A DNA stretch of 18,335 bases. Origin: Desulfovibrionaceae bacterium (GTDB lineage Bacteria > Pseudomonadota > Gammaproteobacteria > Burkholderiales > Burkholderiaceae_C). Below, piece by piece: positions 7,147-15,735 of this stretch. The DNA lies in NCBI GenBank assembly GCA_009778355.1, contig WRJY01000323.1:1-18335 (forward strand), read 5' to 3'. The translations under genes were made by a program, and so were the position numbers. Numbering within the stretch: the stretch's first letter is position 1; every line of letters starts with the position of its first letter. The notes beneath the pieces were generated by a model. That model was not told the DNA's origin, did not search any database, and worked only from the letters and a program-made list of their open reading frames with translations.

Positions 7147-8760
7147 ATGACTCCGTTCTCATCCTGTCTTCATTCGGCATCAGAAGCTTTTCAGGCGCAG
7201 CGCGCCGGTATGCTGGCCCTGGTCGATGAAATGCGCGCGCTGGAGCGGCGCGCCGCCGATGCCTCGGCGCGCGCCGCCGCCAGCTTTGCGCGGCGCGGCG
7301 CGCTGCTGCCGCGCGAGCGCGTCAGCCGGCTGCTCGATGCGGGCAGCGCCTTTCTGCCGATCGCCAATCTCGCCGGCTACGGCATGGACGACCCCGACCC
7401 GGCGGCCTGCGTGCCCGGCGGCTCGCAGATCGCCGGCATCGGCTTTGTCAGCGGCGTGCGCTGCATGGTGGTGGCCAACGATTCGGGCATCGATGCGGGC
7501 GCGCTGACCGAATCGGGCAACCTGAAATTCATGCGCTGCCAGGAGATCGCGCTGGAAAACAAGCTGCCTTTCGTGCAGTTGGTGGAATCGGCCGGTTCCA
7601 ACCTGCGCAAGTACCGCGTCGAAAAGTTCATTCGCGGCGGCGGCATTTTCTATAACCTGGCGCGGCTGTCGGCGGCCGGGCTGCCGGTGGTGACGGTGGT
7701 GCATGGCTCTTCGACCGCCGGCGGCGCCTACATGCCGGGCCTGTCGGATTACGTGGTCATGGTGCGCGGACGCGCCAGGGCCTTCCTGGCCGGCCCGCCG
7801 CTGCTCAAGGCCGCCACCGGCGAGATCGCCACCGACGAGGAACTCGGCGGCACCGACATGCACGCGGCCATCAGCGGCCTGGCCGAATACGTGGCCGAGG
7901 ACGACGCGCACGCCATTGCCATCGCGCGCGACATCATGGCCAGCCTGGGCTGGCAACAGCCGGGCGATGCGGCGGATTTTCTGCCGCCGCGCCTGGACCC
8001 CGACGAAATCGCGGGCGTGATGGTGCTGGAGCACAAAAAGCCGGTCGATATGCGCGAGGTGATCGCGCGCCTGGCCGACGATTCGCACTGGATGGACTTC
8101 AAGCCCGACTACGGCCCGGCCACGGTGTGCGGCCATGCCCGCATCGAGGGGCACCCGGTGGGCTTCATCAGCAACAACGGCCCGATCGACCCGGCGGGCG
8201 CCACCAAGGCGGCGCAGTTCATTCAACTGTGCAACCAGTCCGGCACGCCGATCGTCTTCCTGCAGAACACCACCGGCTTCATCGTCGGGCGGCATTCCGA
8301 GGAGGCCGGGATGATCAAGCACGGCAGCAAGATGATTCAGGCGCTGGCCAACTCGCGGGTGCCGCAGGTCACGATTCACTGCGGCGCCTCGTTCGGCGCC
8401 GGCAATTACGGCATGTGCGGGCGCGCCTTCCATCCGCGCTTTTGCTTCTCGTGGCCGAACGCGCGCACCGCCGTGATGGGCGGCGAGCAGGCCGCGGCCA
8501 CGCTGGAGATCGTCGCCCGCCAGCAGGCCGAACGCAAGGGCGCGCCGGTGGACGAAGCCCGGCTGGCGGCGCAAAAGCACGAGATCGTCGCCAACTTCGA
8601 GCGCCAGGCCGGCGCTTTCTACACCAGCGGCTATTTGCTCGACGACGGCGTGATCGACCCGCGCGACACCCGCGCCGTGCTGGCCTTCGTGCTGGCCACC
8701 GCGCGCGAGGCCGCGCAGCGCGCCGTGCGACCGGTGCAATTTGGCGTCGCGCGTTTTTAA
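7147..8760 (+). CDS. Acyl-CoA carboxylase beta subunit, geranyl-/methylcrotonyl-CoA carboxylase type (AtuC-like)
   Basis: This 537-residue carboxyltransferase transfers CO2 from carboxybiotin to an acyl-CoA. The N-terminal half includes STAGGAYMPG, with the oxyanion residues near 192-195, then FLAGPPLLKAATGEIATDEELGG. The C-terminal half includes FLQNTTGFIVGR, GASFGAGNYGMCGRAFHPRF (residues 413 onward) and MGGEQAA. These mark carboxylases acting on 3-methyl-branched enoyl-CoAs, and the order with the next three genes matches atuC-D-E-F. PGLSDYVVMVRG with ATDEELGG looks more like what I recall of geranyl-CoA than of methylcrotonyl-CoA carboxylase, but this is not decisive. The alpha subunit is encoded at 10790. 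The start has no clear Shine-Dalgarno; it was chosen by family length. Confidence 0.92.
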   Translation: MTPFSSCLHSASEAFQAQRAGMLALVDEMRALERRAADASARAAASFARRGALLPRERVSRLLDAGSAFLPIANLAGYGMDDPDPAACVPGGSQIAGIGFVSGVRCMVVANDSGIDAGALTESGNLKFMRCQEIALENKLPFVQLVESAGSNLRKYRVEKFIRGGGIFYNLARLSAAGLPVVTVVHGSSTAGGAYMPGLSDYVVMVRGRARAFLAGPPLLKAATGEIATDEELGGTDMHAAISGLAEYVAEDDAHAIAIARDIMASLGWQQPGDAADFLPPRLDPDEIAGVMVLEHKKPVDMREVIARLADDSHWMDFKPDYGPATVCGHARIEGHPVGFISNNGPIDPAGATKAAQFIQLCNQSGTPIVFLQNTTGFIVGRHSEEAGMIKHGSKMIQALANSRVPQVTIHCGASFGAGNYGMCGRAFHPRFCFSWPNARTAVMGGEQAAATLEIVARQQAERKGAPVDEARLAAQKHEIVANFERQAGAFYTSGYLLDDGVIDPRDTRAVLAFVLATAREAAQRAVRPVQFGVARF

Positions 8761-8788
8761 CCGGATTACGGATTACAGGAGATTTCCC

Positions 8789-9952
8789 ATGCTGTACACA
8801 CAGGAGCACCACAAGCTCATGGACAGTATCCGCCGCTTCATTGCGAGCGAGATCGATCCCTTCGTCGATGAATGGGAGGCCAACCACATCTTCCCCGCCC
8901 ACGAACTGTTCAAGAAGATGGGCCGGCTCGGCTTTCTCGGCATCACCAAGCCCGAAGCCTACGGCGGCATGGGGCTCGATTTCTCGTACGCACTGGCCGC
9001 GGCGGAAGCCATGGGTTACGTGCGCGCGCAGGGCGTGGGCATGGGCGTCGGCGTGCAGGCCAATATGGCGACGCCGGCGCTGGCGGCCTTCGGCTCCGAT
9101 GAACTCAAGCGCGAATTCCTGGCGCCGGCCATCGCCGGCGACGTGGTGGTTTCGATCGGCGTGTCGGAGCAGGGCGCGGGCTCGGACGTGGCCTCGCTGA
9201 AGACCCGCGCGCGGCGCGACGGCGGCGACTACGTCATCAGCGGCTCGAAGATGTGGATCACCAACGGCACGCAGGCCGACTGGATCTGTCTGCTGGCCAA
9301 CACATCGGACGCTCAGCCGCACAAGAACAAGTCGCTCATCATCGTGCCGCTGAAGGAGGGCGGCAAGCGCGCCAGGGGCGTCGAGGTGCAGAAGATCAAG
9401 AAGTTCGGCATGTGGTCCTCGGATACCGCGCAGATTTTCTTCGACGAAGTGCGCGTGCCGGTGCGCCACCGCATCGGCGAGGAAGGCATGGGCTTCATCT
9501 ACCAGATGAAGCAGTTCCAGGAAGAACGCCTGGACGGCGCGGCGCGGCGTCTGGCCAGCATCGAGCTGATTCAGGAGACCGCCGACTACCTGCGCCAGCG
9601 CGTGGCCTTCGGCAGGCCGCTGCTGGACAACCAGTTCATCCAGTACAAGCTGGCCGAGCTCAAGACCGAGCTGGAAGCCCTGCGCTCGCTGACCTACCGC
9701 GCGACGCTGGCCTACATCGATGGCGAGGACGTGACCGAGCTGGCGTCGATGGCCAAGCTCAAGGCGGGCCGCCTGGGCCGCGAAATCGCCGACTGGTGCA
9801 TGCAGTTCCAAGGCGGCATGGGCTACACCTGGGACAACCGCGTTTCGCGCGCCTACCGCGACTACCGCCTGGGCTCGATCGGCGGCGGCGCGGACGAAGT
9901 GATGATGATGGTCATCGCGCGCAAGATGGGCCTGATGGAGATGGGATCATGA
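8789..9952 (+). CDS. Acyl-CoA dehydrogenase, isovaleryl-/citronellyl-CoA type (AtuD-like)
   Basis: This 387-residue enzyme has the standard acyl-CoA dehydrogenase length. Visible motifs are GISEQ-like IGVSEQGAGSDVASLKT for FAD and substrate contact, SGSKMWITNG, RVAFGRPLLDNQFIQYKLAEL, and CMQFQGGMGYTWDNRVSRAYRD. The C-terminal glutamate of medium-chain enzymes (as in YEGT) is absent, replaced by IGGGADEV. A glutamate is instead found in FQEERLDGAAR (E246), where isovaleryl-CoA dehydrogenase has its catalytic base. That position suits 3-methyl-branched substrates. A clear Shine-Dalgarno AGGAGA (8777-8782) fixes the start. It is expected to produce the enoyl-CoA that the neighbouring carboxylase uses. 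The ATGA overlap with the next gene indicates coupling. Confidence 0.92.
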   Translation: MLYTQEHHKLMDSIRRFIASEIDPFVDEWEANHIFPAHELFKKMGRLGFLGITKPEAYGGMGLDFSYALAAAEAMGYVRAQGVGMGVGVQANMATPALAAFGSDELKREFLAPAIAGDVVVSIGVSEQGAGSDVASLKTRARRDGGDYVISGSKMWITNGTQADWICLLANTSDAQPHKNKSLIIVPLKEGGKRARGVEVQKIKKFGMWSSDTAQIFFDEVRVPVRHRIGEEGMGFIYQMKQFQEERLDGAARRLASIELIQETADYLRQRVAFGRPLLDNQFIQYKLAELKTELEALRSLTYRATLAYIDGEDVTELASMAKLKAGRLGREIADWCMQFQGGMGYTWDNRVSRAYRDYRLGSIGGGADEVMMMVIARKMGLMEMGS

Positions 9953-10785
9953 ACGCCAGTCAACCTCTTCTCGTGCACCGCCGGCATGACGTGCTGTTCG
10001 TCACCCTGAACCAGCCCGCAACGCGCAACGCGCTGGGGCCTGACATGGTGGCCGAACTGGACCGGGCCCTGGCCCTGGCCGAATCCGACGCCAGCGTGCG
10101 CGCGCTGGCGCTGCGCGGCGCGGGGGGTTTTTTCTGCGCCGGCGGCAACGTCGGCAGCTTCAAGTCGCGGCTGGATGCCGATGCCGCTCCAGGCGACGAC
10201 CCCGTGGCCGCGCGCAACCGCGAGTTTGGTCATTTCATGCGGCGCCTGGCCGCGCTGCCAGTGCCGGTCATCGCCGCCGTCGAAGGCGCGGCCATGGGCG
10301 GCGGCATGGGGCTGGCCTGCGCCGCCGACATCGTGCTGGCCGTCAGCGATGCCAAATTCGCCCTGAGCGAAACCTCGCTGGGCATCATCCCGGCGCAGAT
10401 CGCGCCCTTCGTGGTCGCCCGCCTGGGCCAGCGCGTGACGCGCCGGCTGGGCCTGAGCGGCGAGCGCATCCAGGGCGAAACCGCCTTACGCCTGGGCATG
10501 GCCGACGAACTGGCCGCCGACAGCCGCGCGCTGGACGAACTGCTGGCGCGCTGGCTGACCCGCATCAGCGCCTGCGCGCCACATGCCAACCGCGCGCTCA
10601 AGCCCCTGCTGCAACGCTGCGGCCACGAGGACGAAGGCGCGCTGCTCGACGACGCGGCGCGCCAGTTCGCCGCCTGTATGCGCGACGAAGGCGCGGAAGG
10701 CATCGCCGCCTTCCGCGAAAAGCGCGCCGCGGCGTGGCGGCGCGAATTCAGCGCCGATGACGTGCGCCAAGCCCAGGCAGCCTGA
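9949..10785 (+). CDS. Enoyl-CoA hydratase/isomerase-fold protein (AtuE-like)
   Basis: This 278-residue protein has the crotonase fold. Oxyanion-hole segments are GAGGFFCAGGNVG and EGAAMGGGMGLACAADIVLA (residues 112-131), and LSETSLGIIPAQIAPFV carries E141. The usual first hydratase glutamate in GGGxE is glycine here (G121), while the second is kept as E141. The step could be hydration of the carboxylated enoyl-CoA, as AtuE does with isohexenylglutaconyl-CoA. An isomerase-type reaction is possible given the missing residue. Translation starts inside the stop of the dehydrogenase gene, behind GGAG (9938-9941). The alpha subunit gene follows after four bases. The reaction assignment comes mainly from operon position. 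Confidence 0.88.
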   Translation: MNASQPLLVHRRHDVLFVTLNQPATRNALGPDMVAELDRALALAESDASVRALALRGAGGFFCAGGNVGSFKSRLDADAAPGDDPVAARNREFGHFMRRLAALPVPVIAAVEGAAMGGGMGLACAADIVLAVSDAKFALSETSLGIIPAQIAPFVVARLGQRVTRRLGLSGERIQGETALRLGMADELAADSRALDELLARWLTRISACAPHANRALKPLLQRCGHEDEGALLDDAARQFAACMRDEGAEGIAAFREKRAAAWRREFSADDVRQAQAA

Positions 10786-10789
10786 CAAC

Positions 10790-12820
10790 ATGAGCGCCCC
10801 CCGTAAACAAATCCGCCCCTTCCACACCGTGCTGGTCGCCAACCGCGGCGAGATCGCGGTTCGCGTTCTTCGCACCGTGCGCCGCATGGGTTACGGCGCC
10901 GTCGCCGTGTACTCCGAGGCCGACCGCGGCAGCCCGCACGTGCGCGCCGCCGACCGCGCGGTGCTGATCGGCGGCGCCGCGCCGCGCGATTCGTACCTGA
11001 ACATTGCCGCCCTCATCGAGGCCGCGCGCCGCGCCGGCGCCGATGCGGTGCACCCCGGCTACGGCTTTCTGGCCGAGAACGCGGACTTCGCCGACGCCGT
11101 CGATGCCGCCGGACTGGTCTTCGTCGGCCCTTCGGGCGAGGCGATCCGCTCGATGGGCAACAAGGCGCAGGCCAAGCGGCTGGTAATGGCCGCCGGTATG
11201 CCCTGCATTCCCGGCTACCAGGGCGAGGATCAGAGCGACGCGGCCTTCGAGCGCGCGGCGGCCGGCATCGGCTTTCCGGTCATGGTCAAGGCGGCGGCGG
11301 GCGGCGGCGGGCGCGGCATGAGACTGGTGCACGAGGCCGCCGCGCTGGCGCAGGCGCTGGCGTCGGCGCGCTCGGAGGCCGAGGCGGCTTTCGGCTCTGG
11401 CGAACTGATCCTGGAACGCGCGGTGATCGCGCCGCGCCATGTCGAAATCCAGGTGCTGGCCGACAGCCACGGCAACGTGATTCATCTGGGCGAGCGCGAC
11501 TGCTCGGTGCAGCGGCGTCACCAGAAGGTGATCGAGGAAGCGCCATCGCCCGCCGTCGATGCCGGTTTGCGCGCGCGCATGGGCGAAGCGGCGGTGAGCA
11601 GCGCCAGGGCCATCGGCTACATCGGCGCGGGGACGATGGAGTTTTTGCTCGACGGCGAGGGGCGCTTCTATTTCATGGAAATGAACACGCGGCTGCAAGT
11701 GGAGCACGCGGTGACCGAGGCCATCACCGGGCTGGACATCGTCGAATGGCAGTTGCGCGTGGCGGCGGGCGAGCCGCTGACGATTGGCCAGGGCGGCGTG
11801 CGATTGACTGGCCACGCCATCGAAGTGCGCCTGACCGCCGAGGACGTGCCGGCGGGCTTTCTGCCGCAGACCGGGCCGGTGCTGCGCTGGCGTCCGCCGG
11901 GGCAGGGCCATGAGGTGCGCGTCGATCATGCCCTGACCGAAGGCGGCGCGGTGTCGCCGCACTACGACTCGATGATCGCCAAGCTCATCGCCCACGGCCC
12001 GACGCGCGACGAGGCGCGCCGCAAGCTGCTGCGCGCGCTGGAGCATTGCGCGCTGCTGGGTCTGCCGAGCAACCAGGGCTTTTTGGCCGACTGCCTGGCC
12101 GATGCGGTGTTTGCCGAAGGCCGGGCGGTGCACACCGGCTTCGTGCAGGATCGTTTCGGCGCGCGCCTGGCCGAGCGCGCCGCGCCCGGCATCCGCACCA
12201 TCGCGCTGGCCGCCTTCGGCGCGCTGGCCAGCGGCCTGCCGGCGCGGGATGCGGACCGGCTCATTGCGGCATCGGCGCTGGAGCAGCAGGGCGCGCGCGT
12301 GCTGCTCGCTCAAGGCGGCGCGCGCTGGGAGGTGCGCCTGCAAGCGCAGGGCGCGCAATGGCTGGCCACCGTGCGCCGCGCCGATGCGCCTGCCGATGCT
12401 GACGCCGCCACGCTGGCGCTGCGCGACGCGCGCTGGCTCGATGCCGCGCGCAGCGCCTTCAGCGCCGAATGCGATGGCATGGCCGAAAGCGCCGTGCTGG
12501 CGCTGCAGGGCGATGCGCTGCACCTGTTCCACGCGGGCCGCGCGTGGAGCTTCGAGCGCGTCAGCGAACGCAAGCGCCGCGAAGCCGCTGGCGGCAGCGG
12601 CGCCGTCACCGCGCCGCTGACCGGGCGCATCGTCGATGTCGCGGTGCGCCAGGGCGATGTGGTGCAGGCCGGCCAGCGGTTGCTGGTGCTGGAAGCGATG
12701 AAGATGGAACACACGCTGACTGCCCCCGTCGCCGGTTTGGTGGCCGAGGTGCGCGCGCAGGCGGGCGGGCAGGCTTCCAGGGGCGCGCTGCTGCTGCGCA
12801 TCGAGGAGGTCAAGGCATGA
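10790..12820 (+). CDS. Acyl-CoA carboxylase alpha subunit: biotin carboxylase plus biotin carrier (AtuF-like)
   Basis: This 676-residue subunit has the length expected for the biotin-containing alpha chain of methylcrotonyl- or geranyl-CoA carboxylase. The biotin carboxylase part starts at VLVANRGEIAVRVLR. It contains the ATP-grasp loop GGGGRGM at 171-177 with K167, and the catalytic segment EMNTRLQVEHAVTE at 297-310. A divergent linker of about 150 residues follows, as in this family. The C-terminal biotinyl domain holds the biotinylation site EAMKM with K638. It carboxylates its own biotin using ATP and bicarbonate and hands CO2 to the beta subunit encoded at 7147. It lies four bases after the hydratase gene and overlaps the AtuA-like gene by four bases. 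The Shine-Dalgarno is weak, consistent with coupling. Confidence 0.95.
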   Translation: MSAPRKQIRPFHTVLVANRGEIAVRVLRTVRRMGYGAVAVYSEADRGSPHVRAADRAVLIGGAAPRDSYLNIAALIEAARRAGADAVHPGYGFLAENADFADAVDAAGLVFVGPSGEAIRSMGNKAQAKRLVMAAGMPCIPGYQGEDQSDAAFERAAAGIGFPVMVKAAAGGGGRGMRLVHEAAALAQALASARSEAEAAFGSGELILERAVIAPRHVEIQVLADSHGNVIHLGERDCSVQRRHQKVIEEAPSPAVDAGLRARMGEAAVSSARAIGYIGAGTMEFLLDGEGRFYFMEMNTRLQVEHAVTEAITGLDIVEWQLRVAAGEPLTIGQGGVRLTGHAIEVRLTAEDVPAGFLPQTGPVLRWRPPGQGHEVRVDHALTEGGAVSPHYDSMIAKLIAHGPTRDEARRKLLRALEHCALLGLPSNQGFLADCLADAVFAEGRAVHTGFVQDRFGARLAERAAPGIRTIALAAFGALASGLPARDADRLIAASALEQQGARVLLAQGGARWEVRLQAQGAQWLATVRRADAPADADAATLALRDARWLDAARSAFSAECDGMAESAVLALQGDALHLFHAGRAWSFERVSERKRREAAGGSGAVTAPLTGRIVDVAVRQGDVVQAGQRLLVLEAMKMEHTLTAPVAGLVAEVRAQAGGQASRGALLLRIEEVKA

Positions 12821-14607
12821 GCAAAACCGTGCTCATCGGCGGCGCCAGCGGCTTCTGGGGCGACTCGGCCATCGCCACGCCGCAGTTGCTGGCGGTGCCG
12901 GGGCTTCAGTACCTGGTCTATGACTATCTGGCCGAGACCACCATGTCGATCCTGGCGCGCGCGCGTTCCAGAGACCCGGCGCTGGGCTATGCCACCGATT
13001 TCGTGCAGGCCGCGATGGCGCCCAACCTGGCCGCCATCTGCGGCCAGGGCGTGCGCGTGATCGCCAACGCCGGCGGCCTGAACCCGCGCGCCTGCCGCGA
13101 CGCGCTGGCCGCCGCCGCCGCCAAACAGGGGCTGGCTCCGCGCATCGCCGTGGTAACGGGCGACGACGTGATGCCGCGGTTCGAGCAGTGGCGCGCCCAG
13201 GGGCTGCGCGACCTGCACACCGGCGAGGCGCCGCCCGCCGCGCTGTATTCGGCCAACGCCTACGTCGGCGCGCGCGGCATCGCGCGGGCGCTGGAGCTGG
13301 GCGCCGACATCGTCATCACCGGCCGCTGCGTGGACAGCGCGGTGGTGGTCGGCGCGCTGGCGCACGAGTTCGGCTGGCGCTGGGACGACTGGGACCGCAT
13401 CGCCGCCGGCACGCTGGCCGGCCACGTGATCGAGTGCGGCGCGCAAGCCACCGGCGGCCTGTTCACCGACTGGCAGCAGGTGCCCGGCTGGGCCGACATG
13501 GGCTACCCGGTGATCGACGTCGCCGGCGACGGCAGCTTCGTGCTCGGCAAGCCCGAGGGCAGCGGCGGTCTGATCCATCCGGGCGCGGTGGCCGAGCAGA
13601 TCCTCTACGAAATCGGCGATCCGGCCCACTACCTGATGCCCGACGTGACCTGCGACTTCCGCCAGGCGCGGGTGCAGGCGATCGGGCCTGGCGCGGTGCG
13701 CGTCAGCGGCGCGCGGGGCCGCCCGCCGACGGCCAGTTACAAGGCCAACGGCACCTGGCGCGACGGCTTTCAGTTGCAGGCGATGATGGCGATCCGCGGC
13801 ATCGACGCGCCCGCCAAGGCGCGCAAGACCGCCGATGCGCTGCTGGCGCGCACCCGCGCGCAACTGCGCCAGCACGGCCTGGCCGACTACACGCAGACTT
13901 GCGTCGAACTGCTGGGCTGCGAATCGCTCTACGGCGCCCACGCGCGCGCGCTGCCCACGCGCGAGGTGGTGCTGCGCATCGCCGCCCGGCACGCCGACCC
14001 GAAGGGGCTGGCTTTTTTGCAGCGCGAATGCGCCTCCGCCGGCACGTCGATGGGGCCGGGAACGCGCTCCACGTTCACCGGGCGGGCCGACGTGCAGCCG
14101 GTCATCAAGGTCTTTTCGTTCCTGGCGCCCAAGGAGCAGGTGGCCCTGCAAGTCGAGCTTGACGGCGCGGTCGAAGCCGTCGCTCCGCCCGCTTCGGGGC
14201 CGGCGGCGGCGCCCGAGGCGCTGCCGGAACCACCCGCCGCGCCGCCATTGGAGGGCGACAGCATCGAGGCGCCGCTGGTGGCGCTGGCCTGGGCGCGCAG
14301 CGGCGACAAGGGCGACGACGAGAACATCGGCGTGATCGCACGCCGCCCCGAATTCCTGCCGCTGCTGCGCGCGCAGCTCGACGCCGAGCGGGTGCGGACG
14401 TATTTCGCGCACCTGGTCGAAGGCGAGGTCGAGCGTTTCGACGTGCCCGGCCTCGATGCCATGAACTTCGTGCTGCACCGCGCGCTCGGCGGCGGCGGCG
14501 TGGCCAGCCTGCGCTCCGACCCGCTGGGCAAGTCCTACGCGCAGATGCTGCTGGACTGCCCCATCCGCATTCCCCGGCGCTGGGCCGACGATGGTCTGGT
14601 GACTTGA
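12817..14607 (+). CDS. AtuA-family (DUF1446) protein
   Basis: This 596-residue protein opens with KTVLIGGASGFWGDSAIATPQLL and contains VIANAGGLNPRACRDALA, GDDVMPRF and ITGRCVDSAVVVGALAHEFGW. This is the acyclic terpene utilisation AtuA family. A Pro/Ala-rich linker at about 455-480 leads to a C-terminal domain of about 110 residues (LVALAWARSGDKGDDENIGVIAR ... FVLHRALGGGGVASLRSDPLGK), which I recall also existing as a separate small protein. The biochemical function of AtuA is not established to my knowledge. It is required or co-expressed with terpene degradation in Pseudomonas. The start overlaps the carboxylase stop (ATGA) behind GAGGAGG (12803-12809). Being last in the tight carboxylase operon suggests a role in the same pathway. 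It is a candidate for the missing step after hydration. Confidence 0.93.
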   Translation: MSKTVLIGGASGFWGDSAIATPQLLAVPGLQYLVYDYLAETTMSILARARSRDPALGYATDFVQAAMAPNLAAICGQGVRVIANAGGLNPRACRDALAAAAAKQGLAPRIAVVTGDDVMPRFEQWRAQGLRDLHTGEAPPAALYSANAYVGARGIARALELGADIVITGRCVDSAVVVGALAHEFGWRWDDWDRIAAGTLAGHVIECGAQATGGLFTDWQQVPGWADMGYPVIDVAGDGSFVLGKPEGSGGLIHPGAVAEQILYEIGDPAHYLMPDVTCDFRQARVQAIGPGAVRVSGARGRPPTASYKANGTWRDGFQLQAMMAIRGIDAPAKARKTADALLARTRAQLRQHGLADYTQTCVELLGCESLYGAHARALPTREVVLRIAARHADPKGLAFLQRECASAGTSMGPGTRSTFTGRADVQPVIKVFSFLAPKEQVALQVELDGAVEAVAPPASGPAAAPEALPEPPAAPPLEGDSIEAPLVALAWARSGDKGDDENIGVIARRPEFLPLLRAQLDAERVRTYFAHLVEGEVERFDVPGLDAMNFVLHRALGGGGVASLRSDPLGKSYAQMLLDCPIRIPRRWADDGLVT

Positions 14608-14650
14608 TTTTTCGCCCGGCCCCACCTCAACGATTCAAGGAGAGACCTGC

Positions 14651-15637
14651 ATGACATCAACGATTCGCCGCACACTGCTTGCCGCTGCGGCAGCATGGGC
14701 GCTGGTCAGTGCGACGGCTGGCGCGGCATGGGCGCAAGAGACGTATCCGAGCAAGCCGATCCGCGTGGTGGTGCCGTACACGCCGGGCGGCGTGTCCGAT
14801 ACCGTCACGCGGCTGGTGATGCAAGGCCTCGGCGAGCGCCTGAAGACCTCGATGGTGGTGGACAACCAGCCCGGCGCCAACGGACAGATCGGCTCGTCCC
14901 TGGTGGCGCGTTCGGCGCCCAACGGCTACACGCTGCTGGTGGTGGTGGCCGCGCACGCCATCAACCCCAGCCTTTACCCGAAGATGACCTACTCGCCGTT
15001 GCAAGACCTGCGCGGCGTCAGCGAGATCGGCGCGATTCCGATGCTGATGGTCTCCAGCGCGCAACTGCCGCCCAAAGACATGAAGGAATTCGTGGCCTGG
15101 GCCAAGGCCAACCCGAACGGCGCGACCTTTGCCTCCAGCGGCGCCGGATCGGGCGCGCACCTCACCGGCGAGCTGTTCGCGCAAACCACCGGCGTGCCGA
15201 TGATGCACGTGCCCTACAAGGGCATCGCGCCCGCGCTGCCCGACCTCTTCGCGGGCCAGATCGCCTTCATCTTCGACTCGGTGCAGACCATGATGCCGCA
15301 GGTCAAGGCCGGCAAGCTGCGCGCGCTGGCAATCACCGGCGCCCAGCGCTGGCCCGCCGCGCCCGAGGTGCCGACGATGGCCGAGCTGGGCTACCCCGGC
15401 ATGACCGGCGGAAGCTGGATCGGCCTGCTCGCGCCCGCCAAAACGCCCCAGGACGTGGTGGACAAGCTTTCCGCCGAAATGCAGAAAGTGCTGGACACGC
15501 CCGAGGTGCACGGCAGGCTGATCGAATACGGCATCGACCCCGTGGGCGGCACGCCCGCGCAGTTCGACGCCTTCATCCAGAGCGAGGCCAGGCGCTGGGC
15601 CGACGTGGTGAAAAAAGCCAATATCCGTCTGGAGTGA
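14651..15637 (+). CDS. Bug/TctC-family periplasmic solute-binding protein (second of three)
   Basis: This 328-residue protein has a clear Sec signal peptide: TIRRTLLAAAAAWALVSATAGAAWA, with cleavage likely at AWA-QE. The mature protein shows YPSKPIRVVVPYTPGGVSDTVTR, VVDNQPGANGQIGSSLVA, APNGYTL, ASSGAGSGAHLTGELFA and MMHVPYKGIAPALPDLFAGQI, all diagnostic of Bug proteins. AAGGAGA (14637-14643) precedes the ATG. It follows the AtuA-like gene by 43 bases with no obvious terminator, so it probably belongs to the same operon and binds the acid that the carboxylase pathway degrades. The ligand cannot be read from sequence. It lacks TctA/TctB partners in the window, as do its two paralogues. Immediately downstream is the first copy of the repeated leader element. 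Confidence 0.95.
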   Translation: MTSTIRRTLLAAAAAWALVSATAGAAWAQETYPSKPIRVVVPYTPGGVSDTVTRLVMQGLGERLKTSMVVDNQPGANGQIGSSLVARSAPNGYTLLVVVAAHAINPSLYPKMTYSPLQDLRGVSEIGAIPMLMVSSAQLPPKDMKEFVAWAKANPNGATFASSGAGSGAHLTGELFAQTTGVPMMHVPYKGIAPALPDLFAGQIAFIFDSVQTMMPQVKAGKLRALAITGAQRWPAAPEVPTMAELGYPGMTGGSWIGLLAPAKTPQDVVDKLSAEMQKVLDTPEVHGRLIEYGIDPVGGTPAQFDAFIQSEARRWADVVKKANIRLE

Positions 15638-15643
15638 CCCTGG

Positions 15644-15735
15644 AAACGGCAGTTGACCGCTTGCCACCCTCATGAGAACCGTATGAAACTTGACATTCAC
15701 AACTTCGGCAACGTTCACTTCTTGGGTGACCTATG
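15644..15735 (+). promoter_or_regulatory. Conserved leader element, copy 1, upstream of the CoA-transferase
   Basis: This stretch aligns without gaps to 18134-18225. The first 19 bases (AAACGGCAGTTGACCGCTT) are identical. Further identical islands lie at the same offsets: TATGAA at offset 38, TCAC at 71 and TTGGGTGA at 78. TCAC can pair with GTGA to make a short hairpin around the GGGTGA that serves as the CoA-transferase Shine-Dalgarno. A 17-codon ORF is embedded. The repeat is certain as sequence; a regulatory role for the leader is inferred. Confidence 0.6.

Noticed and set aside
7180..8739. 519-codon open frame on the minus strand opposite the carboxylase beta subunit
   Set aside because: The composition is that of a GC-rich shadow frame, with no motif and a fully conserved gene opposite.
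10748..14625. Two very long minus-strand open frames (654 and 771 codons) opposite the alpha subunit and AtuA-like genes
   Set aside because: High GC suppresses stop codons. Both lack recognisable domains, and the plus-strand genes carry intact catalytic motifs.
15644..15662. Sigma-54 promoter reading of GGCAGTTGACCGCTTGC
   Set aside because: The GG-to-GC distance does not fit the fixed ten-base spacing, and the second copy lacks the downstream TTGC.
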